Notes: generated from the letters alone by a model not told the origin. Positions 17,300 to 25,689 are shown, counted from the stretch's first letter. The stretch: 33,876 nucleotides of DNA from Bacteroidales bacterium (GCA_003141495.1 PLMC01000050.1:7408-41283), one strand, 5' to 3'. Made by a program: numbers and translations.

Positions 17300-17548
17300 A
17301 AGATATGATTTTATTGATCCAAAATAACAACTCGAACAAATATGGATAAAAGTCGATAATAATAAAAATATATTTGCTTTATTTTTCCAAATTAGGCAAT
17401 TTCCTGTATCCCGGTTAATTCTTAAATCTGCTTCCGGTTTCAAAAAAACAATGAAAATCCTCAACTCATTTATGAAATAAAGTCAATGTTTTAAATATGA
17501 AATTGAATGGAATAGTTGATTTCTACTTCCTTTAAGTCGCACTTATAG

Positions 17549-18619
17549 TTATACTGCTGAAAAATATTTCCTGAACCTCAATGCCACATTAACAAGGCCT
17601 ATCATAACCGGAACCTCAACCAGTGGTCCTATTACAGCTGTAAACGCCTCTCCGGAGTTTATCCCGAAGACTGCTATTGCAACAGCTATAGCCAGTTCAA
17701 AATTATTGCTTGCAGCTGTAAATGAAAGTGTTGCTGTTTGCTCATAAGTAGCGCCTGCCTTTCTGCTCATAAAGAATGAAAAGAGGAACATTATCAGAAA
17801 GTATATAACGAGCGGGATAGCAATTATAACCACATCGAAAGGCAGTTTGATGATATATTCGCCTTTCAATGAGAACATTACTAATATCGTAAACAATAAA
17901 GCAATAAGAGTGACCGGACTGATTTTAGGAATAAACCTGGTATGATACCATTCCTTGCTTTTAACTCTTATTAAGATAAAACGGGTGAGAAAACCTGCAA
18001 TAAACGGTATACCGAGATAGATAAATACACTCCTGGCTATCTGTCCGATAGTTATTCTGTCTACTACAGAATTGGTTGGAACTCCGAACCACCCGGGTAA
18101 AACAGCAATAAAAATCCAGGCATATATTGAAAAAAACAGTACCTGGAAGATTGAATTGAAAGCTACTAACCCCGCGCAATATTCTGTGTCTCCTTTTGCC
18201 AGATCGTTCCACACAATTACCATAGCAATACACCTGGCAAGTCCGATCATGATGATTCCATACATGTAAGGAAGGTTTGAATTGTCTTTCCCGGGAAACA
18301 GTTTGAAGAATAAAATTGCCAGGCTAAACATAAGAACCGGTCCGATTATCCAGTTCTGAATCAGGGAAAGGCCCAAAATCCTGTAGTTCCTGAATACACC
18401 GCCCAATTCTTCATATCTGACCTTTGCAAGCGGTGGGTACATCATTAGTATTAAACCGATAGCAATAGGAATATTTGTTGTACTATCGGGTGAAGATTTC
18501 AATGAATCCCAGAATGTTGCGATTGCCGGGAATAAATATCCGGAAAATACCCCGATAAACATTGCAAGAAAAATCCATAATGTCAGATAGCGGTCAAAGA
18601 ACTTCAGTTTAGGTTTCAT
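17549..18619 (-). CDS. acr3: Arsenite efflux permease Acr3
   Basis: Acr3 exports As(III) by exchange with protons across the inner membrane. The 356-residue protein has about ten TMs, the usual number. The conserved Cys is present in [20 protein letters not shown] (Cys130). Other family segments are [26 protein letters not shown], a late [15 protein letters not shown] and [13 protein letters not shown]. It is the last gene of the arsR-arsC-hgcA-hgcB-acr3 run, 33 bp after hgcB, so it should be induced by arsenite through ArsR. Confidence 0.95.
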   Translation of the reverse strand: MKPKLKFFDRYLTLWIFLAMFIGVFSGYLFPAIATFWDSLKSSPDSTTNIPIAIGLILMMYPPLAKVRYEELGGVFRNYRILGLSLIQNWIIGPVLMFSLAILFFKLFPGKDNSNLPYMYGIIMIGLARCIAMVIVWNDLAKGDTEYCAGLVAFNSIFQVLFFSIYAWIFIAVLPGWFGVPTNSVVDRITIGQIARSVFIYLGIPFIAGFLTRFILIRVKSKEWYHTRFIPKISPVTLIALLFTILVMFSLKGEYIIKLPFDVVIIAIPLVIYFLIMFLFSFFMSRKAGATYEQTATLSFTAASNNFELAIAVAIAVFGINSGEAFTAVIGPLVEVPVMIGLVNVALRFRKYFSAV

Positions 18620-18652
18620 CTTATTGTAATTTGAAAGTCAGACAATTTGATT

Positions 18653-18952
18653 CTAGCAGCAGTTTGATTTTGAGTCAGAACACCCGCATGTCGGTTCTGT
18701 ATTTTTGAGGATCCCGTTAATAATACCGGCTGCACAACCAACGCCCGAATTGACAGTTATTGCCTGTACCTGGCAATTCAATGCACACGCACCACATTCC
18801 ATGCAATAATCCCGTCTTACAATGTGAGCTTTCTTTCCGGAAAGTTCAAACACATCACGAGGACATACCTTTATACACATTCCACAACCGTTGCAGGTAT
18901 CTTCACATAAATTAAGTGTCACCACATCTGTCAGATATAATAAATCTTTCAT
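18653..18952 (-). CDS. hgcB: HgcB, ferredoxin partner for mercury methylation
   Basis: HgcB is the 2[4Fe-4S] ferredoxin that reduces HgcA's corrinoid and may deliver Hg(II). From the ATG at 18952 it has 99 residues, close to the normal size. Cluster motifs are CNGCGMCIKVCP (Cys20, 23, 26, 30) and CMECGACALNC (Cys50, 53, 56, 60), with an extra Cys16. HgcB-specific features are AITVNSGVGCAAGI (Cys73) and a C-terminus with CGC and a final Cys98-Cys99 pair, which is thought to bind mercury. A longer frame opens at 19009 but overlaps hgcA and adds a non-family N-terminus. It lies 10 bp after the hgcA stop. Without hgcA next to it, it would look like an ordinary ferredoxin. Confidence 0.93.
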   Translation of the reverse strand: MKDLLYLTDVVTLNLCEDTCNGCGMCIKVCPRDVFELSGKKAHIVRRDYCMECGACALNCQVQAITVNSGVGCAAGIINGILKNTEPTCGCSDSKSNCC

Positions 18953-18962
18953 AATTATTTCG

Positions 18963-19994
18963 TTAAATAAATTTACCAATAACTTGTAAAACAATACCGA
19001 TGAAGGCAAACCCTATCTGAAAAGGTACCGAGATTTTCATCTCTTTTTTGACTCCCGACAATGATGTATATGTCGATGAACCTGTGAAGTTCATTGCCAG
19101 GAAGGAGGATATCACCGTAATAATTAAAAACCATGATATTAATTCAATAACATTTTTATCTGCAAATTTTAAGATAACAAGAAAAAGAAAGACAGTTGCC
19201 CCTGTAATAAATCCCTTTAATGAAAAATGCCGGCCGGGAATATATGGAAGAAACAATGGTGTTATGACAATTCCCGAAAAATATGCAAGTAACACTTTTA
19301 AAAGTGTAGGTCCCCCTTCACCTGAAAAATTACTAAAGGAAAAACCCTTACTGCTGATACCTGATATTAAAAAGAGAACTGCCATTGTACCCAGGAGGTA
19401 AAATTTATCATACATAAAATCGTTGGGAATGAGCTTTATCCGGTCTTTAAACCCGAAAGTGACTCTCCTCATTTCCTTGTCAGCTCTATAGCCATCTCTG
19501 ATAAATTTTTTTATATCCGATGCACGAACCGGGCCATAATGAACATTAAATCCTGTCTCTTCCTTAACGTTATGAGCAGCAACTCCTGTTGCACCAAGTT
19601 GTGGCAGGATAAGCCATTTGTGATTCACAACTTTTTCGAGTGATACTATTCTTATCCTGTTTACAAGTTCCTTTGTACCAAAGGTGCCTTTACCTGCAGC
19701 GCACCAGACATTAACACCTTTCGTATCTAAAACCAATATCCATCCATTCTCTCCCGTGAGGTTTTTACGCAGTGCATCGAAAGAAAGTTTGTAATTTGCA
19801 GTCACAAAGACATCTGACTCCTGAGTCGGAAAACCAACAGCATAAAGTCCGGGATTAACCCAATAATTGTTACGATTAATTCCCCATCGTACCATAACAG
19901 CACCCAGAAAATCTGAGGAATTAAGTTCAGTAGTTATCAGCGGGATATCAGTGCCTGAAACTGGAATACTCCCAATTAAATATTTGTCTTTCAT
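18963..19994 (-). CDS. hgcA: HgcA, corrinoid protein for mercury methylation
   Basis: HgcA transfers a methyl group from its cobalamin to Hg(II), making methylmercury; it works with HgcB in anaerobes. The 343 residues match the usual length of about 340. The cap-helix motif NVWCAAGK is at residues 95-102, with the cobalt-ligand Cys98. The corrinoid-binding domain continues through residue 170 (LPQLGATGVAAH; GFNVHYGPVRASDI). The C-terminal domain has about five TMs (roughly 196-213, 232-250, 262-277, 284-303, 323-340), with the conserved FTGSSTYTSLSGVKKEM near 303-319. The ATG at 19994 is 1 bp past the arsC stop, and hgcB follows by 10 bp, so all are in one operon. No key residue is missing, and the pair should be functional. 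Confidence 0.96.
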   Translation of the reverse strand: MKDKYLIGSIPVSGTDIPLITTELNSSDFLGAVMVRWGINRNNYWVNPGLYAVGFPTQESDVFVTANYKLSFDALRKNLTGENGWILVLDTKGVNVWCAAGKGTFGTKELVNRIRIVSLEKVVNHKWLILPQLGATGVAAHNVKEETGFNVHYGPVRASDIKKFIRDGYRADKEMRRVTFGFKDRIKLIPNDFMYDKFYLLGTMAVLFLISGISSKGFSFSNFSGEGGPTLLKVLLAYFSGIVITPLFLPYIPGRHFSLKGFITGATVFLFLVILKFADKNVIELISWFLIITVISSFLAMNFTGSSTYTSLSGVKKEMKISVPFQIGFAFIGIVLQVIGKFI

Positions 19995-19995
19995 C

Positions 19996-20412
19996 TCAAA
20001 TTAAAAAATTATTATAAAATCTAAAAAAAGTAGTTTTAATTTCATCCCTGATCCTTCTGAATTCACTCATAATGAATTCCTCAGACCCCGATGCATTAGA
20101 TGGATCTTCAAATCCAAAATGCATGCGGTGTTTCACTTTGCCAAGGAATACAGGACAGGTTTCTTTTGCATCATCGCATACGGTTATTACATAATCCCAT
20201 TCATCATACAGAAATTCATCGACTGACTTTGGTGAGTTTTTACTGATGTCAATTCCGGTTTCACCCATCACTTTGACTGCATTGGGATTAACTTTTAATG
20301 TCGGTTGTGTTCCTGCAGATTCGACCTCAATCTTATCATCAAATGATTTTAAAAAGCCCTGAGCCATCTGACTTCGGCAACTATTACCGGTGCATAAAAT
20401 CAATATTTTCAT
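19996..20412 (-). CDS. arsC: Thioredoxin-type arsenate reductase
   Basis: ArsC reduces arsenate to arsenite for export. The 138 residues have the low-molecular-weight phosphatase fold: P-loop CTGNSCR (Cys7-x5-Arg13) near the start, DYVITVCDDAKETCP with Cys79 and Cys86 (seven apart, as in Cys82/Cys89 of thioredoxin-coupled enzymes), and FEDPSNASGSEEF, the general-acid DP loop. All three redox Cys are present. It lies 48 bp after arsR and 1 bp before hgcA, consistent with a single transcript. Confidence 0.94.
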   Translation of the reverse strand: MKILILCTGNSCRSQMAQGFLKSFDDKIEVESAGTQPTLKVNPNAVKVMGETGIDISKNSPKSVDEFLYDEWDYVITVCDDAKETCPVFLGKVKHRMHFGFEDPSNASGSEEFIMSEFRRIRDEIKTTFFRFYNNFLI

Positions 20413-20460
20413 AGTGTAATAATTTGATAATTTTTATATTGGCACATTTTCAAATTGTTT

Positions 20461-20796
20461 TCATTTGCACTCAAAAGTTACTGGAATATTTATATTGTTT
20501 AAAAACTTCTCTGCCATTTTCTTTAGCTCGCATACATTCCTGAGATTCAAACAATAGCAGGTTTTCACTCCTTCTGTAGTGCCCTGAATCAAACCTGCAT
20601 CCTTCAATTCCTTAATGTGCTGGTTTACTGTGGTCCTTCCCAAAGGAAGCTCATCAGCGAGATCACCGGTTATACATGTTTTTGTATCAGCCAGGTATTT
20701 CAGAATTGCAAGTCGGGCGGGGTGGGCCAAAGCTTTAAACAGTGTTGAGCAGTTCTGTAGTTCCGGGCTGAATAGTTCGCTTTTAGTATATGCCAT
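20461..20796 (-). CDS. arsR: ArsR/SmtB-family repressor
   Basis: The 111-residue winged-helix repressor has an N-terminal dimer helix (LFKALAHPARLAILKYL) and the recognition region ITGDLADELPLGRTTVNQHIKELKDAGLI, followed by a wing (EGVKTCYCLN). Cysteines occur at 16, 41, 80, 82, 89 and 110. Cys41 is in the position corresponding to the arsenite-binding helix of E. coli ArsR, and 80/82 are next to the wing, so the metalloid site may differ from the classical one. It leads the operon with arsC, hgcA, hgcB and acr3, and two palindromes lie 17-56 bp upstream of its start. It should repress its own operon and release on As(III). Confidence 0.93.
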   Translation of the reverse strand: MAYTKSELFSPELQNCSTLFKALAHPARLAILKYLADTKTCITGDLADELPLGRTTVNQHIKELKDAGLIQGTTEGVKTCYCLNLRNVCELKKMAEKFLNNINIPVTFECK

Positions 20797-20812
20797 AGCA
20801 AAATAATATTTG

Positions 20813-20852
20813 ACGTAAATATACGTTTAATTAATATGACGTATATATACGT
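20813..20852. promoter_or_regulatory. Tandem ArsR-type operators
   Basis: ACGTAAATATACGT (20813-20826) is a near-perfect palindrome and ACGTATATATACGT (20839-20852) is a perfect one. Their centres are 26 bp apart, between two and three helical turns. They precede the arsR start at 20796. ACGTATATATACGT-like AT-rich dyads are typical ArsR/SmtB sites. No other copy was seen in the window, so arsR-arsC-hgcAB-acr3 appears to be the only target here. Confidence 0.75.
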
Positions 20853-20922
20853 TATTAATTTTATAAAATATTTCTATCAGGAATTTTTAAAAAAGGCCAA
20901 TTTAATATAGTAAGGACAATTC

Positions 20923-21066
20923 TTACCTTTTGTTCTCTTTCTCGCAAGGGCAGGGAATCTGCTTATATTTCTTGTATTTATGCTGAGTAGCACAACCGGC
21001 TGTGATAATTAAAATTAAAAGTACCATAACAAAAAGGTTATTAGCTCTTTTCTCAGGTTTTCTCAT
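20923..21066 (-). CDS. Small cysteine-containing lipoprotein
   Basis: From the ATG at 21066 the product has 47 residues: a basic N-terminus (MRKPEKRANN), a hydrophobic run and lipobox IITAGC (Cys25). The mature peptide has only about 23 residues, ATQHKYKKYKQIPCPCEKENKR, which is basic and contains CPC. A longer frame opens at 21171 but its extra 35 residues overlap the upstream gene and do not resemble a signal. Function is unknown; the CPC pair could bind a metal or form a disulphide. It is 89 bp downstream of the FISUMP gene and just upstream of the ars promoter. Confidence 0.5.
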   Translation of the reverse strand: MRKPEKRANNLFVMVLLILIITAGCATQHKYKKYKQIPCPCEKENKR

Positions 21067-21155
21067 AATACTGATTTTAATCTCTGGCTTACGGGATAAA
21101 TGATTTCCCATCTTTTTCACAGAATCGCCTGAGTCGGGAACCTTCGTACCAAACA

Positions 21156-21731
21156 TTAATCTTTGAGGCACCGCACAGAGTATTTGTTAGTCTTTTCAGT
21201 TCCATGAATATCCACCATATCCTCTTTCCTCGAAATATCAATTATAGGTTTATCATCAATAATAAGGTAACTAAAATATTCAGCATTGGACCTGTCATAT
21301 TCTGTGGAGGTCCAGTAATAGCAGCTCTCATCCATCTCTGAAAAGGTGCCTTCATAATCCTGCATTCCTCCCAGTTGAATTCCAAAAGAAGAGGGATCAG
21401 CAGCAATTTTCCCCCATGTCTCTTTCTGCTCAAAATAATTTACAAGTGTTTGAAATTCAGTCCCTGATGGAAGATGCCATCCGGATGGACATGAATTCAG
21501 TGCAGTTTTCCATTCATAAAGCATACCGTAATCCGGAATATTGTTTGAATCATTATCAAAATAGAATGCACCGCTTTTAGCTTTATACTTGAGGTTTTCT
21601 GCCATCCAGGTAGCTCCCACTACTGTAATAATACGATAAACATTACCGTCCCTATTATCAGTAAATTTAACCTGTCCGGATAATCCCATAAAAACTATTA
21701 AGAACATAAAAACCAATAAAATCTTCTTCAT
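21156..21731 (-). CDS. Fibrobacter major paralogous domain protein (FISUMP)
   Basis: The 191-residue secreted protein has a signal peptide (MKKILLVFMFLIVFMGLSGQ). The mature domain has the family hallmarks: VKFTDNRDGNVYRIITVVGATWMAENLKY, DYGMLYEW, SCPSGWHLPSGTEFQTL, then SCYYWTSTEY and a C-terminal YSVRCLKD. This is the TIGR02145-type domain, common in surface proteins of Fibrobacter and Bacteroidota and structurally related to C-type-lectin-like formylglycine folds. Ligand and role are unknown. The ATG at 21731 is chosen over the frame start at 21761 because it puts the signal peptide at the N-terminus. Confidence 0.85.
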   Translation of the reverse strand: MKKILLVFMFLIVFMGLSGQVKFTDNRDGNVYRIITVVGATWMAENLKYKAKSGAFYFDNDSNNIPDYGMLYEWKTALNSCPSGWHLPSGTEFQTLVNYFEQKETWGKIAADPSSFGIQLGGMQDYEGTFSEMDESCYYWTSTEYDRSNAEYFSYLIIDDKPIIDISRKEDMVDIHGTEKTNKYSVRCLKD

Positions 21732-21960
21732 ATTTCTATTGTTTTCAAATTTTAAAAACATCCATTAAGCTTTATGATCAGCAAATGTAATGCCATGCCT
21801 GTGAATCAGGTGTAAAATTATATCTAGCTTTTAAAAATAACAGTTGATAAGTCAAAATGTTATTAACCGGGCACGGCAAATAATCAAAAATCTTTTAGAT
21901 AGGATTAAAACAAGTGTAATTTATATTGTGGAAGTATTGCTATGACGCCTGAATAATATC

Positions 21961-22392
21961 TCACTGTCCTATCATGAAATCATAGACCATGGTACCTCCC
22001 ATGAATCCAGTGAAGGTTACGGCAAGAAAAGCCAGGAGATAAAAACCGAATGCTACCCATTTTAAAGGAGACTCCTCTTTCTTTTTTACTATCAGCCAGA
22101 TTCTGAAGATCGTACCGGAAACAATAAGGATCATTGTTGTTAATGCTCCTGTTTCGTGCCTGACAAATACTTTTAAAACTTCACCCTGCGTTGGTTCTTC
22201 AGTAAACAATTGACCGGTTGACCATGCAGCTATAGCCCCAAGAGATCCCAATACCATAAGATAGAATCCGGTTTTTGAAAGACACTTTTCGCTTTTGAAA
22301 AAAAGTGAAATAACTTCAGCAAAAAATCCAACTGTTATCAGTGCAATCGGGAAGTGCACAATCAACGGATGTAAATGATCAGTATTGAACAT
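21961..22392 (-). CDS. DUF2231 membrane protein
   Basis: The 143-residue protein has four TMs. The start HLHPLIVHFPIALITVGFFAEV (His6, His8, His13) is diagnostic for DUF2231. Conserved-looking polar residues follow in GQLFTEEPTQ and RHETGALTTMI, both near the membrane edge. The family is uncharacterised; the histidines could bind haem or metal. It is monocistronic. It is separated from the divergently transcribed dCMP-deaminase-like gene by about 240 bp. Confidence 0.85.
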   Translation of the reverse strand: MFNTDHLHPLIVHFPIALITVGFFAEVISLFFKSEKCLSKTGFYLMVLGSLGAIAAWSTGQLFTEEPTQGEVLKVFVRHETGALTTMILIVSGTIFRIWLIVKKKEESPLKWVAFGFYLLAFLAVTFTGFMGGTMVYDFMIGQ

Positions 22393-22635
22393 GATATCAA
22401 TAATTTTGTTGCTTTAAATATTCCCTTATAAGGTTTAACATCTTCATATATTCCAAAATTAGTTTTTTCACATGGAATTTTAACAATATGACAACAAGAA
22501 TAATTACACCGACGGAAAGATCATAATAGTTTCACTTGTATTCTTATTCAGGAGTACCTGTTAGTTCTGATTAGTAAAACAATTATAAATTACTTAACTT
22601 AGAGCCCTTTTAAAATTGAAGCAATCTCAGGATAT

Positions 22636-23106
22636 ATGTCAGATAAAAAAGATATAAAGCCTTATGGTGAAAAACAGATTGCATTCGATAAGCGTTATCT
22701 GGAGATGGCTCTGATATGGGCTCAGAATTCATACTGCATAAGAAGACAGGTAGGCGCTCTGATCGTGAAAGAAAAGATGATTATTTCTGACGGTTATAAC
22801 GGCACACCATCCGGATTTGAAAATGTTTGTGAAGATGAAAATAATATTACAAAACCATACGTTCTTCATGCAGAAGCCAATGCAATTACAAAAGTTGCCA
22901 AATCCAATAACTCAAGTGAAGATTCAACTCTCTATGTTACAACATCACCCTGTATGGAGTGTTCAAAACTTATTATTCAATCTGGCATAAAAAGAGTTGT
23001 TTATTGTAACAAATATCATAAAACCGATGGTCTTGAACTTCTGAAGCGTGCCGGAATAGAATTGATATATATAGATCCTGAAAAAAATATTTATGAACTA
23101 CAATAA
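22636..23106 (+). CDS. dCMP deaminase / ComEB-type cytidine deaminase
   Basis: The 156-residue zinc hydrolase has HAE (His78, Glu80) and PCMEC (Cys106, Cys109), the zinc and catalytic residues of the CDA fold. YLEMALIWAQNSYCIRRQVGALIV and SDGYNGTPSGF are typical of ComEB and dCMP deaminases, which supply dUMP for dTMP synthesis. No long phage-like regulatory domain is present. A good AGGA precedes the ATG by about 5 nt. The last 14 bp overlap the start of the C-terminal processing protease gene. Confidence 0.9.
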   Translation: MSDKKDIKPYGEKQIAFDKRYLEMALIWAQNSYCIRRQVGALIVKEKMIISDGYNGTPSGFENVCEDENNITKPYVLHAEANAITKVAKSNNSSEDSTLYVTTSPCMECSKLIIQSGIKRVVYCNKYHKTDGLELLKRAGIELIYIDPEKNIYELQ

Positions 23107-24691
23107 TTCAAAAAAGATAGTTTTCCTTCCGGTAATACTTGGAATCGCGTTGGCACTCGGTATTTTAATCGGCCGTTTTCTTCCGTCAGATAAGGACTTC
23201 CCGCAGCATTCAATTATCAAGCCAAGAAATGATAAGCTAAACAGCATTCTGAATATCATTGAATCGAATTATGTTGATTCGGTTAACCGTAATGATCTGG
23301 TTGAGGCAGCCATTCCGGCGATACTTAAAAAACTTGATCCTCATTCCGTATATATTCCGGCAAAAGATCTTGCCCGCTCCAATGAGCCTTTGCAGGGTAA
23401 CTTTGAGGGAATTGGAATTTCTTTCAGTATGCTCACCGATACAATCCTTATAATAAGTACAATTCCCGGCGGGCCCTCCGAAAAACTGGGGCTATTGCCA
23501 GGAGATAAGATTCTTTATGTCAATGATTCTCTGGTTGCCGGCAAACATATCATTGACGAAAAGGTGATGGGGATGCTTAAAGGACTGAGGGGTACCGTTG
23601 TTAAAATAAAAATACTTCGAAGTGGTCAGAAAGAGCTTATTCCTTTTGAGATAACCCGCGACAAAATCCCAATATACAGCGTTGATGTTGATTATATGGT
23701 GAATGATCATATAGGATATATCAAGATCAACACATTTGCCATGACAACCTTTGATGAGTTCATGAAAGGGCTCGGCGACCTTAAAAGTCATGGTATGACC
23801 AGTCTTATCCTTGATCTTCGCGGCAACTCCGGAGGGATAATGGAAGCTGCGATTCAGATTGCGGACCAATTCCTGAAGGAAGGTCAGCTGATAGTTTATA
23901 CAAAGGGCCGAACTTCACCCCGGAGTGAGGCAAAAGCTACGGGTAAAGGAGAATTTGAGACGGGGAACCTTGTTGTCCTTATCGACGAGTGGACTGCATC
24001 GGCCAGTGAAATACTTGCAGGAGCTCTGCAGGATAACGACCGGGGAACCATTATTGGCCGTCGATCCTTTGGGAAGGGACTGGTTCAGGAACCTATACCA
24101 TTCTCTGATGGTTCAGGAATGCGACTTACTATCGCCCGTTATTATACACCCACCGGCAGATCAATACAAAAACCATATAAAGATGGGTTTGAAAAATATT
24201 TCGACGATCTTAACCAGAGATATACACATGGCGAATATGAAGTATCCGACAGCATTCATTTTTCTGACTCTCTCAAATTTACCACACCAGGGGGTCATAT
24301 AGTATATGGAGGAGGAGGCATAATGCCCGACAAATTTGTACCTGTCGATACATCAGGAGTATCACCTTATTTCATTAAAGTAAGATCTTTTATTTACAGA
24401 TTTGCTCTTAAATATACTGAGAACAACAGGGACGTGTTAAAGAAATATCTTGAACCGGGAGAGATGGAAAAATATCTTGATAAACAGGCTCTTCTTGATC
24501 AGTTTGTACAATTTGCTTCATCAAACGGCGTAAAGAAAGATCCGGGAGGGCTAAAAATTTCAGGAGCAATAATTCATACCCAGATGAAAGCATATATTGC
24601 CCGTAATATTCTGGATAACAAAGGGTTTTATCCTATCTGGGAGGAGATTGATACTACACTTAAATATGCAATTGATTTTCTGAAGAAGTAA
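23093..24691 (+). CDS. S41-family C-terminal processing peptidase
   Basis: The 532-residue periplasmic serine protease has an N-terminal anchor (residues 8-29). A PDZ domain follows near 100-180, with GIGISFSML, GLLPGDKILYVND and MLKGLRGT. The catalytic domain carries SLILDLRGNSGGIMEAA and WTASASEILAGALQ, with probable nucleophile Ser303 and IIGRRSFGKGLVQ with Lys328, 25 apart as in CtpA/CtpB. Tsp/CtpA enzymes trim or degrade envelope proteins from the C-terminus. It starts within the last codons of the dCMP-deaminase-like gene, so the two are translationally coupled. Length is normal for Bacteroidota. Confidence 0.93.
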   Translation: MNYNNSKKIVFLPVILGIALALGILIGRFLPSDKDFPQHSIIKPRNDKLNSILNIIESNYVDSVNRNDLVEAAIPAILKKLDPHSVYIPAKDLARSNEPLQGNFEGIGISFSMLTDTILIISTIPGGPSEKLGLLPGDKILYVNDSLVAGKHIIDEKVMGMLKGLRGTVVKIKILRSGQKELIPFEITRDKIPIYSVDVDYMVNDHIGYIKINTFAMTTFDEFMKGLGDLKSHGMTSLILDLRGNSGGIMEAAIQIADQFLKEGQLIVYTKGRTSPRSEAKATGKGEFETGNLVVLIDEWTASASEILAGALQDNDRGTIIGRRSFGKGLVQEPIPFSDGSGMRLTIARYYTPTGRSIQKPYKDGFEKYFDDLNQRYTHGEYEVSDSIHFSDSLKFTTPGGHIVYGGGGIMPDKFVPVDTSGVSPYFIKVRSFIYRFALKYTENNRDVLKKYLEPGEMEKYLDKQALLDQFVQFASSNGVKKDPGGLKISGAIIHTQMKAYIARNILDNKGFYPIWEEIDTTLKYAIDFLKK

Positions 24692-24731
24692 TTATCATTC
24701 TCCCGTTGATCTCACAGATTTACGCTGATCA

Positions 24732-24757
24732 ATCTGCGCAGATCTGCGAAATCTGCG
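24732..24757. repeat. Short ATCTGCG repeats with an internal palindrome
   Basis: Three ATCTGCG units lie at 24732, 24742 and 24751, including a perfect 12-bp palindrome CGCAGATCTGCG at 24737-24748. It sits in the 74-bp gap between two convergent genes. It could act as a bidirectional transcription stop. Confidence 0.55.
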
Positions 24758-24765
24758 GGAAAAAA

Positions 24766-25557
24766 TCATACATATTCGCTTACAAATTCTCTTATAGTTC
24801 TAATTGTGAACTCTTCTTCTTCAACAAATCCCATATGCCCGGAATTTGCAAGGATCACGATTTTTGCATTATCAGGCAGATTAACCTGTTTCTGAATAAA
24901 ATCGTGCGGGATATAATTATCCATTGATCCCAATATCCACAGGCATGGCACTTTACCCTCTTCCATAAATGTTAACCTTGAGGTACGGATCATCATACCG
25001 TTCAGAACTGCAATAATTCCTTCCCCGGGAATCCGGGAAGCAATATTTTTTGACCTTTGAAGAGCATCAGAAAACTTTTCGAGGTTCGACGAGGCAAACA
25101 TTTTTATTACATTATCAGGATACATCAGGTTCTTCTTTCCCATTTTAACTATTTCAATTTCGCGCTTTCGTTTTTCAATTGCCGCCGGAGTATCAGCAAA
25201 TGGTTGTGAATGAAAGAGACAATAACCTGAAAGCAGATCCGGGAAAAGTTCAAGGAAAGCGAGCGTTACATATCCTCCGAGAGAATGGCCTGTCAGGAAC
25301 ACTTTTATAATTCCGAGATGATCAAAAAGTTCTTTAATTGCCACAGCCATAAACTCCATACTATGAACCTCTCCAAAAACATCTGAAAGGCCACATCCTG
25401 GCAGATCCACTGAAATAACCCTGAAGGATAATGCTAGTTTCCCGGAAAAACCATTCCACACTTCGGATGATTCAAGATAACCATGAAGAAGGACAATAAC
25501 GGCCCCATCACCCGAATCTGTATAGTGAATCCTCCTTCCTCTGTATAGAAAAAACAT
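24766..25557 (-). CDS. Alpha/beta hydrolase
   Basis: The 263-residue cytosolic hydrolase has HGYLESSEVW (oxyanion loop, residues 25-34), GHSLGG with nucleophile Ser92, probable acid Asp in WILGSMDNYIP, and catalytic His in ANSGHMGFVEEEEF. The sequence is like the MhpC/BioH/haloperoxidase branch; the substrate is not predictable. It is transcribed divergently from sdhC. No signal peptide was seen. Confidence 0.88.
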   Translation of the reverse strand: MFFLYRGRRIHYTDSGDGAVIVLLHGYLESSEVWNGFSGKLALSFRVISVDLPGCGLSDVFGEVHSMEFMAVAIKELFDHLGIIKVFLTGHSLGGYVTLAFLELFPDLLSGYCLFHSQPFADTPAAIEKRKREIEIVKMGKKNLMYPDNVIKMFASSNLEKFSDALQRSKNIASRIPGEGIIAVLNGMMIRTSRLTFMEEGKVPCLWILGSMDNYIPHDFIQKQVNLPDNAKIVILANSGHMGFVEEEEFTIRTIREFVSEYV

Positions 25558-25658
25558 TTTAATAAGATTTTTGACTTTGTAAAGTTAGCCAATTATAAAC
25601 TAATGAAATATATACTCATTGTCAGAAGTATTTTGTGATAATTAGCATGACTGCATAA

Positions 25659-25689
25659 TTGTAAATCTGATTTAATAAATTTAACTTTG
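25659..25689 (+). promoter_or_regulatory. Promoter of the sdhC-sdhA-sdhB operon
   Basis: TTG at 25659-25661 and an exact TAACTTTG box at 25682-25689 are 20 bp apart. They match the Bacteroidota -33/-7 promoter pattern (TTTG, TAnnTTTG). The predicted transcript begins about 45 nt before the sdhC ATG. Confidence 0.6.

Noticed and set aside
17300..17464. N-terminal 55-residue extension of the aminotransferase
   Set aside because: The extension is hydrophobic and unlike HisC-type enzymes; the ATG at 17299 matches the usual start.
18963..19009. Longer start for hgcB at 19009
   Set aside because: It would overlap hgcA and add 19 residues unlike HgcB; the ATG at 18952 gives the family N-terminus.
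24706..24927. 73-codon plus-strand ORF
   Set aside because: It runs antisense over the alpha/beta hydrolase gene and begins in the ATCTGCG repeat.
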